Notes: generated from the letters alone by a model not told the origin. A DNA stretch of 64,000 nt from Lachnospiraceae bacterium (GCA_023663945.1 JAMPGL010000011.1:1-64000), one strand, 5' to 3'. Counted from the first letter of the stretch, positions 24,429 through 33,849 are shown. Made by a program: numbers and translations.

Positions 24429-24999
24429 CGCCGTTTGCTATCGGGCAATGCTCCGCCGCAATCTGCTTTTGGAACAAAAATTTAAAAGCAGTCCGAATAA
24501 GCGGCTGAATAAAGAATAATTGCGAAAAGAACGCAAACGGAAGATTAAGGCATACCAGCTTCAGCCAGTTTGCCAGCAGCGTGACCAGATTAAATCCCGT
24601 ATAGTACGGATAATAAAACCACGCCGCAAGAAAACTCATTATCGGGCACATGATTCCCACGGTTGCGCAGATAACCGCGCTCTCCAAAATAACGGGGTGA
24701 GTTTTTTCGATTTCAAAATTTTGACAAGCCAGCTTAAATGAGCAGGGGCTCCCCACCAGACATTCCAGTCCATATGCAAAGATAAACTCAATCAAAACCA
24801 CCGCCCAAATCGGCATCATCCTCCCGAACGCATAAACCCCTCCCTGTGCATTTAAGGCTTGAAGCACGGAATCAGCTCCTGTAACCTGCATCAGCGTAGA
24901 ACCGTTGACCACGTACAGGCTGTAAAACACATACCCATGAACGGTTACAAGAACCGTCAAAAAGGCAAACACCATCCTTTGAAATTGATTTTTTGGCAT
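24412..24999 (-). CDS. DUF2798 family membrane protein
   Basis: 195 residues from the ATG with AAGGAGGAGAAAATT upstream. Four hydrophobic helices arranged as two similar halves (RMVFAFLTVLVTVHGYVFY; LESAVICATVGIMCP) with the motif NLPFAFFSQLFFIQPLIRT fit DUF2798. Function unknown; likely an integral inner-membrane protein. It is preceded by a ~170-nt leader with a promoter, a 13-codon leader ORF and a terminator-like stem, so expression is probably controlled by attenuation. Confidence 0.78.
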   Translation of the reverse strand: MPKNQFQRMVFAFLTVLVTVHGYVFYSLYVVNGSTLMQVTGADSVLQALNAQGGVYAFGRMMPIWAVVLIEFIFAYGLECLVGSPCSFKLACQNFEIEKTHPVILESAVICATVGIMCPIMSFLAAWFYYPYYTGFNLVTLLANWLKLVCLNLPFAFFSQLFFIQPLIRTAFKFLFQKQIAAEHCPIANGVSSCQ

Positions 25000-25022
25000 A
25001 ATTTTCTCCTCCTTCAGCACAC

Positions 25023-25126
25023 AAAAAACACAGGTCCGCTCATACGCATCCGTTACAGAATCCTATCATGTTCCGTAATCAGCTTTACGTGCAGAGCACC
25101 ACCTGTGTCATCATGTATGTCTTCAT
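25023..25126 (-). promoter_or_regulatory. Leader peptide and attenuator before the DUF2798 gene
   Basis: On the minus strand a 13-codon ORF (MKTYMMTQVVLCT, 25085-25126) lies near the predicted transcript start. The bases ACACAGGT inside its codons (25101-25108) are perfectly complementary to ACCTGTGT (25028-25035), which is followed at once by six T residues. A ribosome stalled on the leader would cover the first arm and prevent termination. No start-proximal GGAGG is seen for the leader ORF. A known riboswitch class was not recognised. Confidence 0.55.
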
Positions 25127-25143
25127 TATTTATTTGCTTTTGG

Positions 25144-25173
25144 ATTTTACCACATGAAAATTGGAAAAGTCAA
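25144..25173 (-). promoter_or_regulatory. Promoter of the DUF2798 leader
   Basis: On the minus strand TTGACT (25168-25173), 18 bases, TAAAAT (25144-25149). The sequence from -10 onward (TAAAATCCAA, AATAAATAATGAAGACAT) recurs at 33.74 kb. Confidence 0.6.
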
Positions 25174-25205
25174 ATATTTTCCGCACCATGAGTGATGGAA
25201 GTTTC

Positions 25206-25234
25206 TTGTAATCTTTCTTTTGTTTTGATATAAT
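25206..25234 (+). promoter_or_regulatory. Promoter of the YesM/YesN-type genes
   Basis: TTGTAA (25206-25211), 17 bases, TATAAT (25229-25234); transcription would begin ~30 bases before the GTG start codon. Confidence 0.65.
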
Positions 25235-25271
25235 AAAAAATAAATAAAAACTTGAACAGGAGGTCACTTCC

Positions 25272-27056
25272 GTGTACCTACACCGCATAAAAAAGGCTTT
25301 TTTTAACCTTTCTTTGACCTCAAAACTAAAGTATATTTATATTGGCTTAATTTTTGTCTGCATAATTTGTAATTTCATAATTTTATATGGTTTCTTTTCC
25401 CGTGAGATGCAAAAAACTCTTTCTACTCTCACGTCCCAAACTGTGGAAACTGTTTCCCAAAATGTAAACAGCTCTCTTACAACAATTTCTAAAACTTCTA
25501 CATACCTTCTCGGTGCTGCGGAAGTGCAAAACTATCTTCAAAATGCCAGCCATTCAGAATACGCAATTATTTCCAGGCAATTACGGAATTTTTTATATTT
25601 ATCATTGGAATCCATGCCCCTTGCTTCTTCAATTATTGTAATGCAGCCCTCCGGTCTCTATGAAGGTGTGGCAAGATATACTCTCCCATCCGTACAGATA
25701 AAATCACCAGAAAATGCTCCTTGGTACGAGGAACTGAACGCACAGAAGGGATCTCCCATTTTAACTATAAATGGAGGTGACTGCCTTCGTTTTGAAGATC
25801 AAGGCAATTATGTCACTTTGATTCGACTGATTAACAGTACGGAAAACGCTCAGCCACTAGGTTACATGTTTATAAATATTTCTGTAGATTCTCTGCTCTC
25901 CTTTGCCCGCGAAGATAATAATAATTACTCCGATTTCTATGTGTCTTCCGGCAATGATACCATCCTGCCATTTTTGAACGATGATTTAAATATGTGGGTA
26001 AGTGTCGCCTCCGTAGATTCTCTTCATGCCGAAAACATTATCACACTAAATCACGATCGTTATCTTTTGTTGAAATTTAAAGCCTCTGAATTTGATTGGA
26101 ACTATATTGCCGCAATTAACTATCATTTATTTACCAATCAACACAAAACCTTTATTGTAATTTCCATTGTTATGCTTCTTGTCTGTTTCAGTTTTTTTCT
26201 CTTAACCGCTATAATCACAAACCGCTATGTCACTGCTCCAATCGGACAACTTATGAATGCAATGGAAAAGTCTGAAAATGGTGTTTTTAAGCATGCAAAT
26301 GTAACCTCATATTATGATGAAATTGGTCAACTCCAAAATGCTTACAATGATATGGTTGATAAAATCGAACAGCTTCTTGAGGCAAAAGTTTCCGAGCAAA
26401 AAAGACTTCGCGAAGCAGAATTAAATATTCTACAAGAACAAATTAAGCCCCACTTTCTCTACAACAGTCTTGGTGCTATTTCCTATTTAGTTACTTCAAT
26501 GCAAAATGACAAGGCTTATGAACTTCTCATTTCCCTGTCTGAATATTATAGAGAAAGTTTAAGCAAAGGAAATAAAATTATTTCTTTATCAACAGAAATT
26601 AATATTGTGAAAAACTATTTAAAGCTCCAAAAAGTTCGTTTTCCGGATGCTTTTGCAGATGAATACGAATTACAGAACGAGGTTCTTTCCTATCGCATTC
26701 CCCGGCTTATTTTACAACCGCTTGTGGAAAATGCACTTTATCACGGCATCATTCCAACCGGTGATTTTGGAATAATAAAAATACGTGCTTATATTGAAAC
26801 TGAATATTTAATCCTCAGTGTTCAGGATAACGGTATTGGTATGGCTAAAGCAGCTCCAGACAAAATTTTGTCCTCACATTCAATCAATGGCACATCACAG
26901 AGTTTTGGATTACGAGGAACAATTGAACGAATGCAGATTTTTTATGAAACTCAGAATATTTGTACTATAACCAGCTGTCCTAATGAGGGCACTACAATCA
27001 CCTTTTCTATTCCACTTGATAAAACGGAGGTACAAAATGAACAGTTCGATTCTTAA
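25272..27056 (+). CDS. YesM-type sensor histidine kinase
   Basis: 594 residues, GTG start behind a perfect AGGAGG. A membrane helix at about residues 18-40, an extracellular sensor domain to ~290, a second helix ~296-320 and a HAMP linker lead to a His_kinase domain with the acceptor QEQIKPHFLYNSLGAISY and the ATPase box LILQPLVENALYHG, DNGIGM. This architecture pairs with AraC-type regulators and usually senses carbohydrates or their binding proteins. The regulator gene overlaps its 3' end by 20 bp. The gene is AT-rich compared with its left neighbours. Confidence 0.9.
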   Translation: MYLHRIKKAFFNLSLTSKLKYIYIGLIFVCIICNFIILYGFFSREMQKTLSTLTSQTVETVSQNVNSSLTTISKTSTYLLGAAEVQNYLQNASHSEYAIISRQLRNFLYLSLESMPLASSIIVMQPSGLYEGVARYTLPSVQIKSPENAPWYEELNAQKGSPILTINGGDCLRFEDQGNYVTLIRLINSTENAQPLGYMFINISVDSLLSFAREDNNNYSDFYVSSGNDTILPFLNDDLNMWVSVASVDSLHAENIITLNHDRYLLLKFKASEFDWNYIAAINYHLFTNQHKTFIVISIVMLLVCFSFFLLTAIITNRYVTAPIGQLMNAMEKSENGVFKHANVTSYYDEIGQLQNAYNDMVDKIEQLLEAKVSEQKRLREAELNILQEQIKPHFLYNSLGAISYLVTSMQNDKAYELLISLSEYYRESLSKGNKIISLSTEINIVKNYLKLQKVRFPDAFADEYELQNEVLSYRIPRLILQPLVENALYHGIIPTGDFGIIKIRAYIETEYLILSVQDNGIGMAKAAPDKILSSHSINGTSQSFGLRGTIERMQIFYETQNICTITSCPNEGTTITFSIPLDKTEVQNEQFDS

Positions 27057-28638
27057 AGTAATTGTTGCAGATGATGAAGAATTAGCACGCAAAATGCTAA
27101 TTACCAGCACCGATTGGCATGCTATAAATATGGAAATTATTGCAGAGGCTGTTTCTGGACAAGATGCCCTTTCTATTATGGAGGAACAAATACCGGATAT
27201 TCTTTTTACTGATATTAAAATGCCTTATATGGATGGAATGGAACTATGTCGCATTGTAACCAGAAGATATCCACATATTAAAATTGTTATTACCACTGCA
27301 TTTAAAGATTTTGACTATGCCCACCAATGCATTAGTCTGGGAGTCTCTCATTTTTTATTAAAACCAATTAATCGCAATGATTTAGTGACAACTCTGCTAA
27401 AGCTTCGTGAACAGATTGAAAAAGAAAAACAGCAATGGCTGGAATTTGACCATCTAAAAAAAATACTGGAAAAAAACTATTCTTTTTTAAGGGAACGCTT
27501 TTTACTAGAATTTTGTGAAAACAGTGCTCACTCCACATCTTCCGAAAAGCAGATTGCCTACTATTTTCCTAATGGAATTCCTACATACATTCAAGTAACT
27601 TTGATTGAATCACACTCTTCCTACTCTGGTAATCTTTCAGAAGAAGAGCACCTTTTGCAGGATATGAAAAATCTAGAATTTATTAAGAACTACTTGCACG
27701 GAATTGAAAATGTTGAAATATTTGGAGACAATAATCATCACCTTGTGCTCCTTTCTTATTCTCCTGACGTTCAGGTTGTTACTCTTTGCGAACAACTTCA
27801 ACACAGTATTTTTCAATCATCCGGAAATGAGATTTTATTTGGCATTGGCAATCATTATGACAGTTTTTACAAAGCGGAACTCTCTTGGTCAGAAGCCTTA
27901 GAATCTCTTAAATTCAGTCGCTATATGCCCAATCAACCAATTATTATTTATCAAAATGATATTCACGTTCAAAATCCTGACTGGATCTCTTCGCCTGCCG
28001 ATTTGGAGGATCTCAATTTTTATGTAAAAGCCGGACTTCCTGATCCTGTTCAAAAACTACTTCCTTCTCTGTATTTAAATTCAGAGGGCAGATTAATCAG
28101 CTTAGAACATGCACGTTTTTTATCCATGACATTGCTCTCTTCTGCTATTAATGCAGCAAATGATATTGGAATTCCTTTGCAAGAATTATTTGCCGAATCA
28201 GGCAATTCCTTTATGCAGATTTTACTTGAACCCACTAGTCAGGATTTATGTAATCAAACAAATTCCTTTTTAACAAAACTTACCAATGAAATTTCTGCAT
28301 ACCGAACCAACAAAAACAAATCTGTTCTATGGGAAATTCTCCAATATATCCAGAATCACTTGACAGATTCCACTCTGTCCCTTGGCTCTGTTGCAGAAAT
28401 CTTTCACATGAATGACAGTTATTTAAGCCGTACTTTTACAAAAGAACTAGGGTTCACCTTTTCCAAATATCTGAACCGGCTTCGTATGGAACACGCAATT
28501 TCACTCCTCAATACTACGAATTTAAAAGCCTATCAGATTGCCGAAGCTGTCGGCATTCCAGATGCTTACTATTTCAGCAATTGTTTTAAAAAATACACTG
28601 GAAAATCGATTCGTGACTACAGAAAAGGGACAATTTAG
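27037..28638 (+). CDS. YesN-type response regulator with AraC DNA-binding domain
   Basis: 533 residues from the ATG of MNSSILKVIVADDEE, inside the end of the kinase gene and preceded by ACGGAGGTACAAA. Receiver domain with acid pair ADDEE and phospho-acceptor Asp in ILFTDIKMPYMDGMEL; a middle region of ~270 residues; a C-terminal AraC/XylS helix-turn-helix pair (TLSLGSVAEIFHMNDSYLSR, AYQIAEAVGIPDAYYFSNCF). The neighbouring, convergent xyloside operon is the obvious target, by context only. Confidence 0.92.
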   Translation: MNSSILKVIVADDEELARKMLITSTDWHAINMEIIAEAVSGQDALSIMEEQIPDILFTDIKMPYMDGMELCRIVTRRYPHIKIVITTAFKDFDYAHQCISLGVSHFLLKPINRNDLVTTLLKLREQIEKEKQQWLEFDHLKKILEKNYSFLRERFLLEFCENSAHSTSSEKQIAYYFPNGIPTYIQVTLIESHSSYSGNLSEEEHLLQDMKNLEFIKNYLHGIENVEIFGDNNHHLVLLSYSPDVQVVTLCEQLQHSIFQSSGNEILFGIGNHYDSFYKAELSWSEALESLKFSRYMPNQPIIIYQNDIHVQNPDWISSPADLEDLNFYVKAGLPDPVQKLLPSLYLNSEGRLISLEHARFLSMTLLSSAINAANDIGIPLQELFAESGNSFMQILLEPTSQDLCNQTNSFLTKLTNEISAYRTNKNKSVLWEILQYIQNHLTDSTLSLGSVAEIFHMNDSYLSRTFTKELGFTFSKYLNRLRMEHAISLLNTTNLKAYQIAEAVGIPDAYYFSNCFKKYTGKSIRDYRKGTI

Positions 28639-28649
28639 CTGTCCCTTTT
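28623..28649. terminator. Bidirectional terminator between convergent operons
   Basis: AAAAGGGACA (28623-28632) and TGTCCCTTTT (28640-28649) form a 10-bp stem with A- and T-runs on both sides; the regulator stop codon sits in the loop. Confidence 0.88.
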
Positions 28650-28655
28650 GTAATA

Positions 28656-30296
28656 CTAAATATATTTTCCGTCTACCTCTATGTCCAATTCACGATAAGA
28701 GAAGTAATCAAAGTCTGCCGGAAGTCCTGTGCCCAATCCGTCTACGCTGAACATACCTGTAAATGCCCCGGTAAATGCAGCATCATAAACAGCTTTGATA
28801 TATTCATCCGACAACTTTGCGGAATCAAACTGATGTGCCGTCTCCTTCCATATCTTTCCGTCAAAAGAATAAAAATACTGATAATATATACCTCTTACTT
28901 GGACTTTCAAGTAAATGTATTCTATGCTTTCCGGAATCAAAATTGGATTTTCTTGATATAGGCTGAATGTATTTCCCAAATCTGTTGCAACTACATCAAT
29001 TACTCTTCCATATTTTTCATTCCAAGTAACTTGAATACAAGACCAGTTTTTTGTATTATAGTAACAGCTCAAGCCTGCAAACTGTTGAATGTTCCACGGT
29101 TGGTATGCCATTTTTGTTTCCGCGTCAAACGTAAAGCTCTGCCATCGTCTTGCAACATGCGCCTGTGTGAAAGTAGATGCAAGAGACTGCCTTCCATAAA
29201 GTCTTAAATGTCCAGGCCGTTCCTTTAACGAAAGGGTTTCCTCTCCAAGCGGAATCCTAAGTGTTTGAAAATGAATGCTTAACTTTTCCTCATCAAAATC
29301 ATCTTTTTCTATAAATTGCTCTTTTTCCGCCTCAGCCACATCCATTGGAGCCTCTACCTCAAGCATTCCCTGATGCCCACCTACAATGTGTGGCCAACCG
29401 TCTTCATCCCATATAACTTTTTGAATTCCGGTCTCCCTTCCAAGCGGACACCATCCTCTTACTTCTGCAACCGACTCTGTATGGTGATGCAGCGGTCTTC
29501 CCATCAAGTGTGTAAAATACCACTCTCCAGACTGGGTCTGCACCAACGAACCATGCCCTGCTTTTTGAATAGAATGAAACGGTGTGTCCAGCGTTGTCAG
29601 AAAAGGATCACCAGGCTGTGTTTCAAATTCATCCCAAAGAGTCTTTGCACGTGCAACCCTCTCTTGATGTGCATATACTGTTCCCCCTTGGGCTACAAAA
29701 AGATAATAGTATCCGTTAATTTTATACAAATGCGGGCCTTCCGTAAAACGGTCAATAGTTCCTTTATATATAACCCACGGTTTCCCGACTAATTTTTGTT
29801 CTCTTTCGGAATACTCTGTGCACATGATTCCATAAAATGGATGATGAAAACTTCTCGGATCCCAATACTGGTTAACCAAATACTTCTTACCATTGTCGTC
29901 ATGAAACAGAGATGCATCAAAGCCTGCCGTATTGAGCACAATAGGATCTGACCATGGTCCCATAATATCTGTAGCTGTAGTAAGATAATTGACACAATCT
30001 TTATAAGCACCATCTGTCACCTTTACATCTGTATACACCAGATAAAACTTCTCATCATAGTAAGATAAATCTGGTGCCCAGATGCCTCCTGAATCAGGAT
30101 TTCCCGCCATATCTAAAAGTCTCTTTTCATTAATCGGGCAAGTAATCAGTTTCCAATGTGCCAGATCCTTTGATACATGGATTCTAACCCCCGGCCACCA
30201 CTCAAACGTTGATGACGCAATATAATATACGTCTCCTACCCGAACAATACTTGGATCCGGATGGAATCCTGTCAAAATTGGATTTTTTATTTTCAT
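28656..30296 (-). CDS. Glycoside hydrolase family 43 beta-xylosidase
   Basis: 546 residues. The five-bladed GH43 catalytic domain shows PILTGFHPDPSIVRVGDVYY (nucleophile-side Asp), GIWAPDLSYYDEKFYLVYT and FTEGPHLYKINGYYYLF (acid Glu); the C-terminal ~200 residues form a concanavalin-like domain (RRWQSFTFDAETKMAYQPWN, GLSCYYNTKNW), as in GH43_11 xylosidases. No signal peptide, so it acts inside the cell on imported xylo-oligosaccharides. Last gene of the operon with the CUT1 transporter. Confidence 0.92.
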   Translation of the reverse strand: MKIKNPILTGFHPDPSIVRVGDVYYIASSTFEWWPGVRIHVSKDLAHWKLITCPINEKRLLDMAGNPDSGGIWAPDLSYYDEKFYLVYTDVKVTDGAYKDCVNYLTTATDIMGPWSDPIVLNTAGFDASLFHDDNGKKYLVNQYWDPRSFHHPFYGIMCTEYSEREQKLVGKPWVIYKGTIDRFTEGPHLYKINGYYYLFVAQGGTVYAHQERVARAKTLWDEFETQPGDPFLTTLDTPFHSIQKAGHGSLVQTQSGEWYFTHLMGRPLHHHTESVAEVRGWCPLGRETGIQKVIWDEDGWPHIVGGHQGMLEVEAPMDVAEAEKEQFIEKDDFDEEKLSIHFQTLRIPLGEETLSLKERPGHLRLYGRQSLASTFTQAHVARRWQSFTFDAETKMAYQPWNIQQFAGLSCYYNTKNWSCIQVTWNEKYGRVIDVVATDLGNTFSLYQENPILIPESIEYIYLKVQVRGIYYQYFYSFDGKIWKETAHQFDSAKLSDEYIKAVYDAAFTGAFTGMFSVDGLGTGLPADFDYFSYRELDIEVDGKYI

Positions 30297-30317
30297 AGTT
30301 TTCTACCTTTCTTTTTG

Positions 30318-31148
30318 TCATCCTTTTACAGCACCTGCAACCATACCACTTTGTACCTGATTACTAAACAATAAATATATAATTACTGTGGGAAGAGTTG
30401 CTACTACAAGCCCTGCCCCCATTGTCCCCCAATCTGTCGTATACTGTCCCACCATCTGCATAATTCCTACCGTCAGTGTTCTATATTTTTCAGAATTGAT
30501 AAATGTAATTGCAAACATCATTTCATTCCATGTGGATAGAAACGTAAAAATAGAAATTGTTGCTAAAGCAGGCTTTACAAGAGGGAGTATAATAGAGAAA
30601 AATGTCTTGAATATCCCACACCCGTCTAAAAATGCTGACTCTTCCAATTCAAGTGGCAGCACTTGAAAGAAACCTATCATAAAAAAGATTGCCATTGGAA
30701 GTGCAAATGCTATGTAAGGAACAATAATTGCCTGATAACTATCCAGCATTTTTAAATCTCGGAGCATAATAAACACAGGCAGAAGCACTGCATGAAGCGG
30801 AATCATCAGACCGATTGAAAAAAATGGTTTCACAAAACGATTCGCTGTTACCCTCATTCTGGCAATTGCATAAGATACCATGCAGGCAAGTATATCTGAT
30901 ACCACAATCACGATTGCTGTTACCAAAATACTATTCAGCAGGTAATGTCCAACATTTGCATTAAACAATGCATTCTGATAGTTTGACCAGTGAAACTCTT
31001 TAGGGAGACCCATTACATTTCCACTATAAATTTCATTATTATCCTTTAGTGAAAAAAACGCGAGAAAGATTAACGGATAAATCTGCACCACCGCAAATGC
31101 AATTAATACTATATGGAGCAGAATCTTTGTAGGTTTTATCTTTTTCAT
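30318..31148 (-). CDS. Carbohydrate ABC transporter permease (MalG type)
   Basis: 276 residues from the ATG preceded by TAGGAGGTGGGAAGA. Six membrane helices and the EAA loop (LEESAFLDGCGIFKTFFSII) that contacts the ATPase identify a CUT1 MalG-type subunit. It pairs with the MalF-type gene 12 bp upstream. No ATPase gene is in the operon, so a shared MsmK-like ATPase encoded elsewhere is expected. Confidence 0.93.
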   Translation of the reverse strand: MKKIKPTKILLHIVLIAFAVVQIYPLIFLAFFSLKDNNEIYSGNVMGLPKEFHWSNYQNALFNANVGHYLLNSILVTAIVIVVSDILACMVSYAIARMRVTANRFVKPFFSIGLMIPLHAVLLPVFIMLRDLKMLDSYQAIIVPYIAFALPMAIFFMIGFFQVLPLELEESAFLDGCGIFKTFFSIILPLVKPALATISIFTFLSTWNEMMFAITFINSEKYRTLTVGIMQMVGQYTTDWGTMGAGLVVATLPTVIIYLLFSNQVQSGMVAGAVKG

Positions 31149-31160
31149 TCTTCCCACCTC

Positions 31161-32036
31161 CTAATAAGTCATGTTTTCTACTTTAAAAAATTTTTCAATA
31201 AGGAAATAAAACAGCAAACACTCAAGTACAATAAAAATTGCCATTGCACTTCCCATTCCATATTCCATCCTAGTAAAAATAGATGTATACATTAAAGTAC
31301 TTGGTACTTCACTTGCATGCAGCGGTCCTCCCTTTGTCAAAACCCATATCAAATCAAAAAGTTTTAATGAACCAATGACTGCAAATGTCAAACTCACTTT
31401 CATTGTATTTTTAATTAATGGAATGGTCACATGAAATGCCATCTGCCTTTCGTTTGCTCCATCAATCTGTGCTGCCTCATAGATATCCGCAGGCACACTT
31501 TTAATTCCCGTATAAAGAATCAACATATGGTATCCTATATACTGCCATACAATTGGAAAAAAAGAAGCTGCAAGTACAAAACGTTTATCCCCCAGCCAAT
31601 CAACTCCTTCTAAACCAAAGCTCTTTAAAATTGCATTCAACGCTCCATAATCAGGATTATATATTTTCAAAAATAACTGTCCGATAACCACTGTTGAAAG
31701 CAGTACCGGAATGAAGTAAATCGTTCGGTAAGCTTTTTCTCCTTTTATGCTTCTTGCAAGAACAAGTGCAAAAAACAGTGCCGGTATTAGCTGACCAACA
31801 ATAGATGCCACTGCCAAAATCAGTGAATTTCTAGCCGAAATAAGAAAAGCTTCATTCTTCATCAATGCCAGATAATTATCAATACCGATAAAAACTTTAG
31901 CTCCAATCCCATCCCATTGTGTGGTGCTATAATAGCCAGACATAGCAATCGGCACAAATGCCATTATCAGATATATAGCCAATGCCGGAATCACAAAGAC
32001 AAGGTATGCTTTTTTATTCCCCAACATCTTCTGCAT
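31161..32036 (-). CDS. Sugar ABC transporter permease (MalF type)
   Basis: 291 residues with GAAAGGAGAAACGCT before the ATG. Six membrane helices and an EAA loop (IYEAAQIDGANERQMAFHVT) mark the MalF-type CUT1 permease. It forms the channel with the MalG-type partner just downstream and receives sugar from the lipoprotein encoded upstream. By context the cargo is probably a xylo-oligosaccharide. Confidence 0.93.
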   Translation of the reverse strand: MQKMLGNKKAYLVFVIPALAIYLIMAFVPIAMSGYYSTTQWDGIGAKVFIGIDNYLALMKNEAFLISARNSLILAVASIVGQLIPALFFALVLARSIKGEKAYRTIYFIPVLLSTVVIGQLFLKIYNPDYGALNAILKSFGLEGVDWLGDKRFVLAASFFPIVWQYIGYHMLILYTGIKSVPADIYEAAQIDGANERQMAFHVTIPLIKNTMKVSLTFAVIGSLKLFDLIWVLTKGGPLHASEVPSTLMYTSIFTRMEYGMGSAMAIFIVLECLLFYFLIEKFFKVENMTY

Positions 32037-32113
32037 AGCGTTTCTCCTTTCAAAAAATATGACTTTAAAAGCATGAGAGAATCCGGAAAGTCTTCCGGAT
32101 TCTCTGCTTCTAA

Positions 32114-33481
32114 CTACTGATTTAATGCCTGAAGGTTTGCACAGAAATCTTCCGGTGTTACAGAACCGTCAATCAGCTTCGCAATCTCATTCATGATAGT
32201 GTCTGCCTTTGATCCTCCGGTCAGAGAATCTAACCAATATACATATCCAGTTGCATCTGCCGTCAATGTCGCAATTTCCTGTGATAACCGATTTAAATTA
32301 TCAGTATTACCCATATCAGCCTCCCATGCCGGCATACCTGAACCAGCAAGATACTGATCTTTGGACATCTTCTCACAAATATACTGTGCAACTGCTGCTG
32401 CCTCCGCAGGATATTCCGTACTGCTGCTTACCAAGAAAGTTTCCCCTGATCCACCGTGGAATTCATCAATTGTTCCCTTTCCGCCTTCAACAACCGGAAA
32501 CTTAATAACAGATATTTTCCCTTTTACTGCCGCATCATCTGCTTCGCAGTCACCATTCAGCCAACTTCCCATAAACATCATTGCTGCTCTTCCCTGCTTG
32601 AATGCAGCCACAGCATCATCTTCTGACGTCCCCATGGCGCTACTTCCAAAGCCATTTCTTGCCGCAAGCTCCTGTACCAGTTTTGCTGCCTCTTTCAATT
32701 CAGGTGTATCAAAAGAACCTGTTCCGTTTAATGCTGCATTAAAGTCTTCTGCCCCTGCCATCCGGATTGCATGAATTCCAAAAATCATCAGACCCGGCCA
32801 CAAATCTTTTTCTCCAAGTGAAATCGGTGTAATTCCCACAGCATTAAAAGCATCTACTGCTTCAAGAAGTTCATCATAGGTTTCCGGAACTTTTACATTA
32901 TTCTGCTCAAATAATTCTGTATTTACATACAGTGATGCAACAGCAACACTATATGGGTATCCATATGTCTTTCCGTCAAAAATGAAATTATCCAGTGTTC
33001 CGCCCAAGATTCTGCTCTTTACCTCATCTGTCATATACTCATCCAACGGCAATACCAGCCCTGCATCCACATAGGGTTTCATGGTTCCTGCTCCCCAGTT
33101 AAAAAACACATCCGGTAATTCATTACCTGCCATTGCTGTCTTTAATTTAACCTTATAAGATTCTGACTCTGTTCCTTCATGCACAACTTCTACATTAGGC
33201 ATATCTGTTTTAATAGATTCGAGCGCATTATAAAACGCTACATAATTTCCATCTGTGGAATTGGGGTCTGAAAACTGCGACCACAAGGTAATCGTAACCT
33301 TCTCACCTTCATCTGCCGAATCCACTTGCGATTCCTGCGCATCCGATGAATCACTTTGCGATTCCTGTACACTGCTTTCTGTCACTTCCGGACTTTTACT
33401 TGAATTTCCACAAGCCGTGCATCCCAACACCAAAACTGCTGACATCATTAAACCAATTGTTCTTAATAACCTTTTTTTCAT
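32114..33481 (-). CDS. Extracellular sugar-binding lipoprotein
   Basis: 455 residues, GAAAGGAGAGGCTC before the ATG. A lipoprotein signal peptide (MKKRLLRTIGLMMSAVLVLG) ends at Cys in LGCTACG, followed by a Ser/Gln/Asp-rich linker and a family 1 solute-binding fold (VTITLWSQFSDPNSTDGNYV, NELPDVFFNWGAGTMKP, AAFKQGRAAMMFMGSWLNGD). It captures oligosaccharides for the two permeases. First gene of the operon. Upstream ~170 bp are AT-rich and lack a convincing -35 box. Confidence 0.93.
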   Translation of the reverse strand: MKKRLLRTIGLMMSAVLVLGCTACGNSSKSPEVTESSVQESQSDSSDAQESQVDSADEGEKVTITLWSQFSDPNSTDGNYVAFYNALESIKTDMPNVEVVHEGTESESYKVKLKTAMAGNELPDVFFNWGAGTMKPYVDAGLVLPLDEYMTDEVKSRILGGTLDNFIFDGKTYGYPYSVAVASLYVNTELFEQNNVKVPETYDELLEAVDAFNAVGITPISLGEKDLWPGLMIFGIHAIRMAGAEDFNAALNGTGSFDTPELKEAAKLVQELAARNGFGSSAMGTSEDDAVAAFKQGRAAMMFMGSWLNGDCEADDAAVKGKISVIKFPVVEGGKGTIDEFHGGSGETFLVSSSTEYPAEAAAVAQYICEKMSKDQYLAGSGMPAWEADMGNTDNLNRLSQEIATLTADATGYVYWLDSLTGGSKADTIMNEIAKLIDGSVTPEDFCANLQALNQ

Positions 33482-33634
33482 GAGCCTCTCCTTTCAAAAT
33501 TAACTTTCATTGATAGATTTATTTTATCTTTTCCAAATCTTCATTTGAATAGAATTGCTTTACTACTTTTTAGATTTTTTTGACTCGATTATTATAAAGT
33601 TGTAATTTTTTTATTTTTGATGGAATTATTTTTC

Positions 33635-33800
33635 TTACGTGATACAATAAAAAAACAGCATAGAACAAGTTCTTTCATTAGCCTTGTCTACGCTGTTTTC
33701 CACACCCTGCCTGCTTCTCCTTCTCCACAAGAGAGCACATGTCTTCATTATTTATTCGCTATTGGATTTTAGTACATGATAAAGTCAAATATTCCCTCTC
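33635..33800 (-). promoter_or_regulatory. Second attenuator-like leader, promoter apparently truncated
   Basis: The minus strand repeats the 25.1-kb leader: TTGACT ... TAAAATCCAA ... AATAAATAATGAAGACAT, but -35 and -10 are only 11 bases apart, so the promoter looks broken. A 37-codon ORF (MKTCALLWRRRSRQ ... LFFYCIT, 33635-33748) runs through a strong terminator: arms 33683-33697 and 33654-33669, then seven T residues. The next minus-strand gene is the sugar-binding lipoprotein 150 bp on. It may be a relic of a lost gene's control region. The whole gap 33482-33955 holds no larger gene. Confidence 0.5.
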
Positions 33801-33820
33801 CTATATATATTATGAAATAA

Positions 33821-33849
33821 TTGTTTAAACTATTCTTTTAGTCTATAAT
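33821..33849 (+). promoter_or_regulatory. Promoter of the small antitoxin-like gene
   Basis: TTGTTT (33821-33826), 17 bases, TATAAT (33844-33849), giving a ~100-nt leader before the coding sequence. Confidence 0.6.

Noticed and set aside
25023-25126. Possible riboswitch before the DUF2798 gene
   Set aside because: No conserved core of a class I know could be matched; the leader ORF overlapping the terminator arm explains the layout better.
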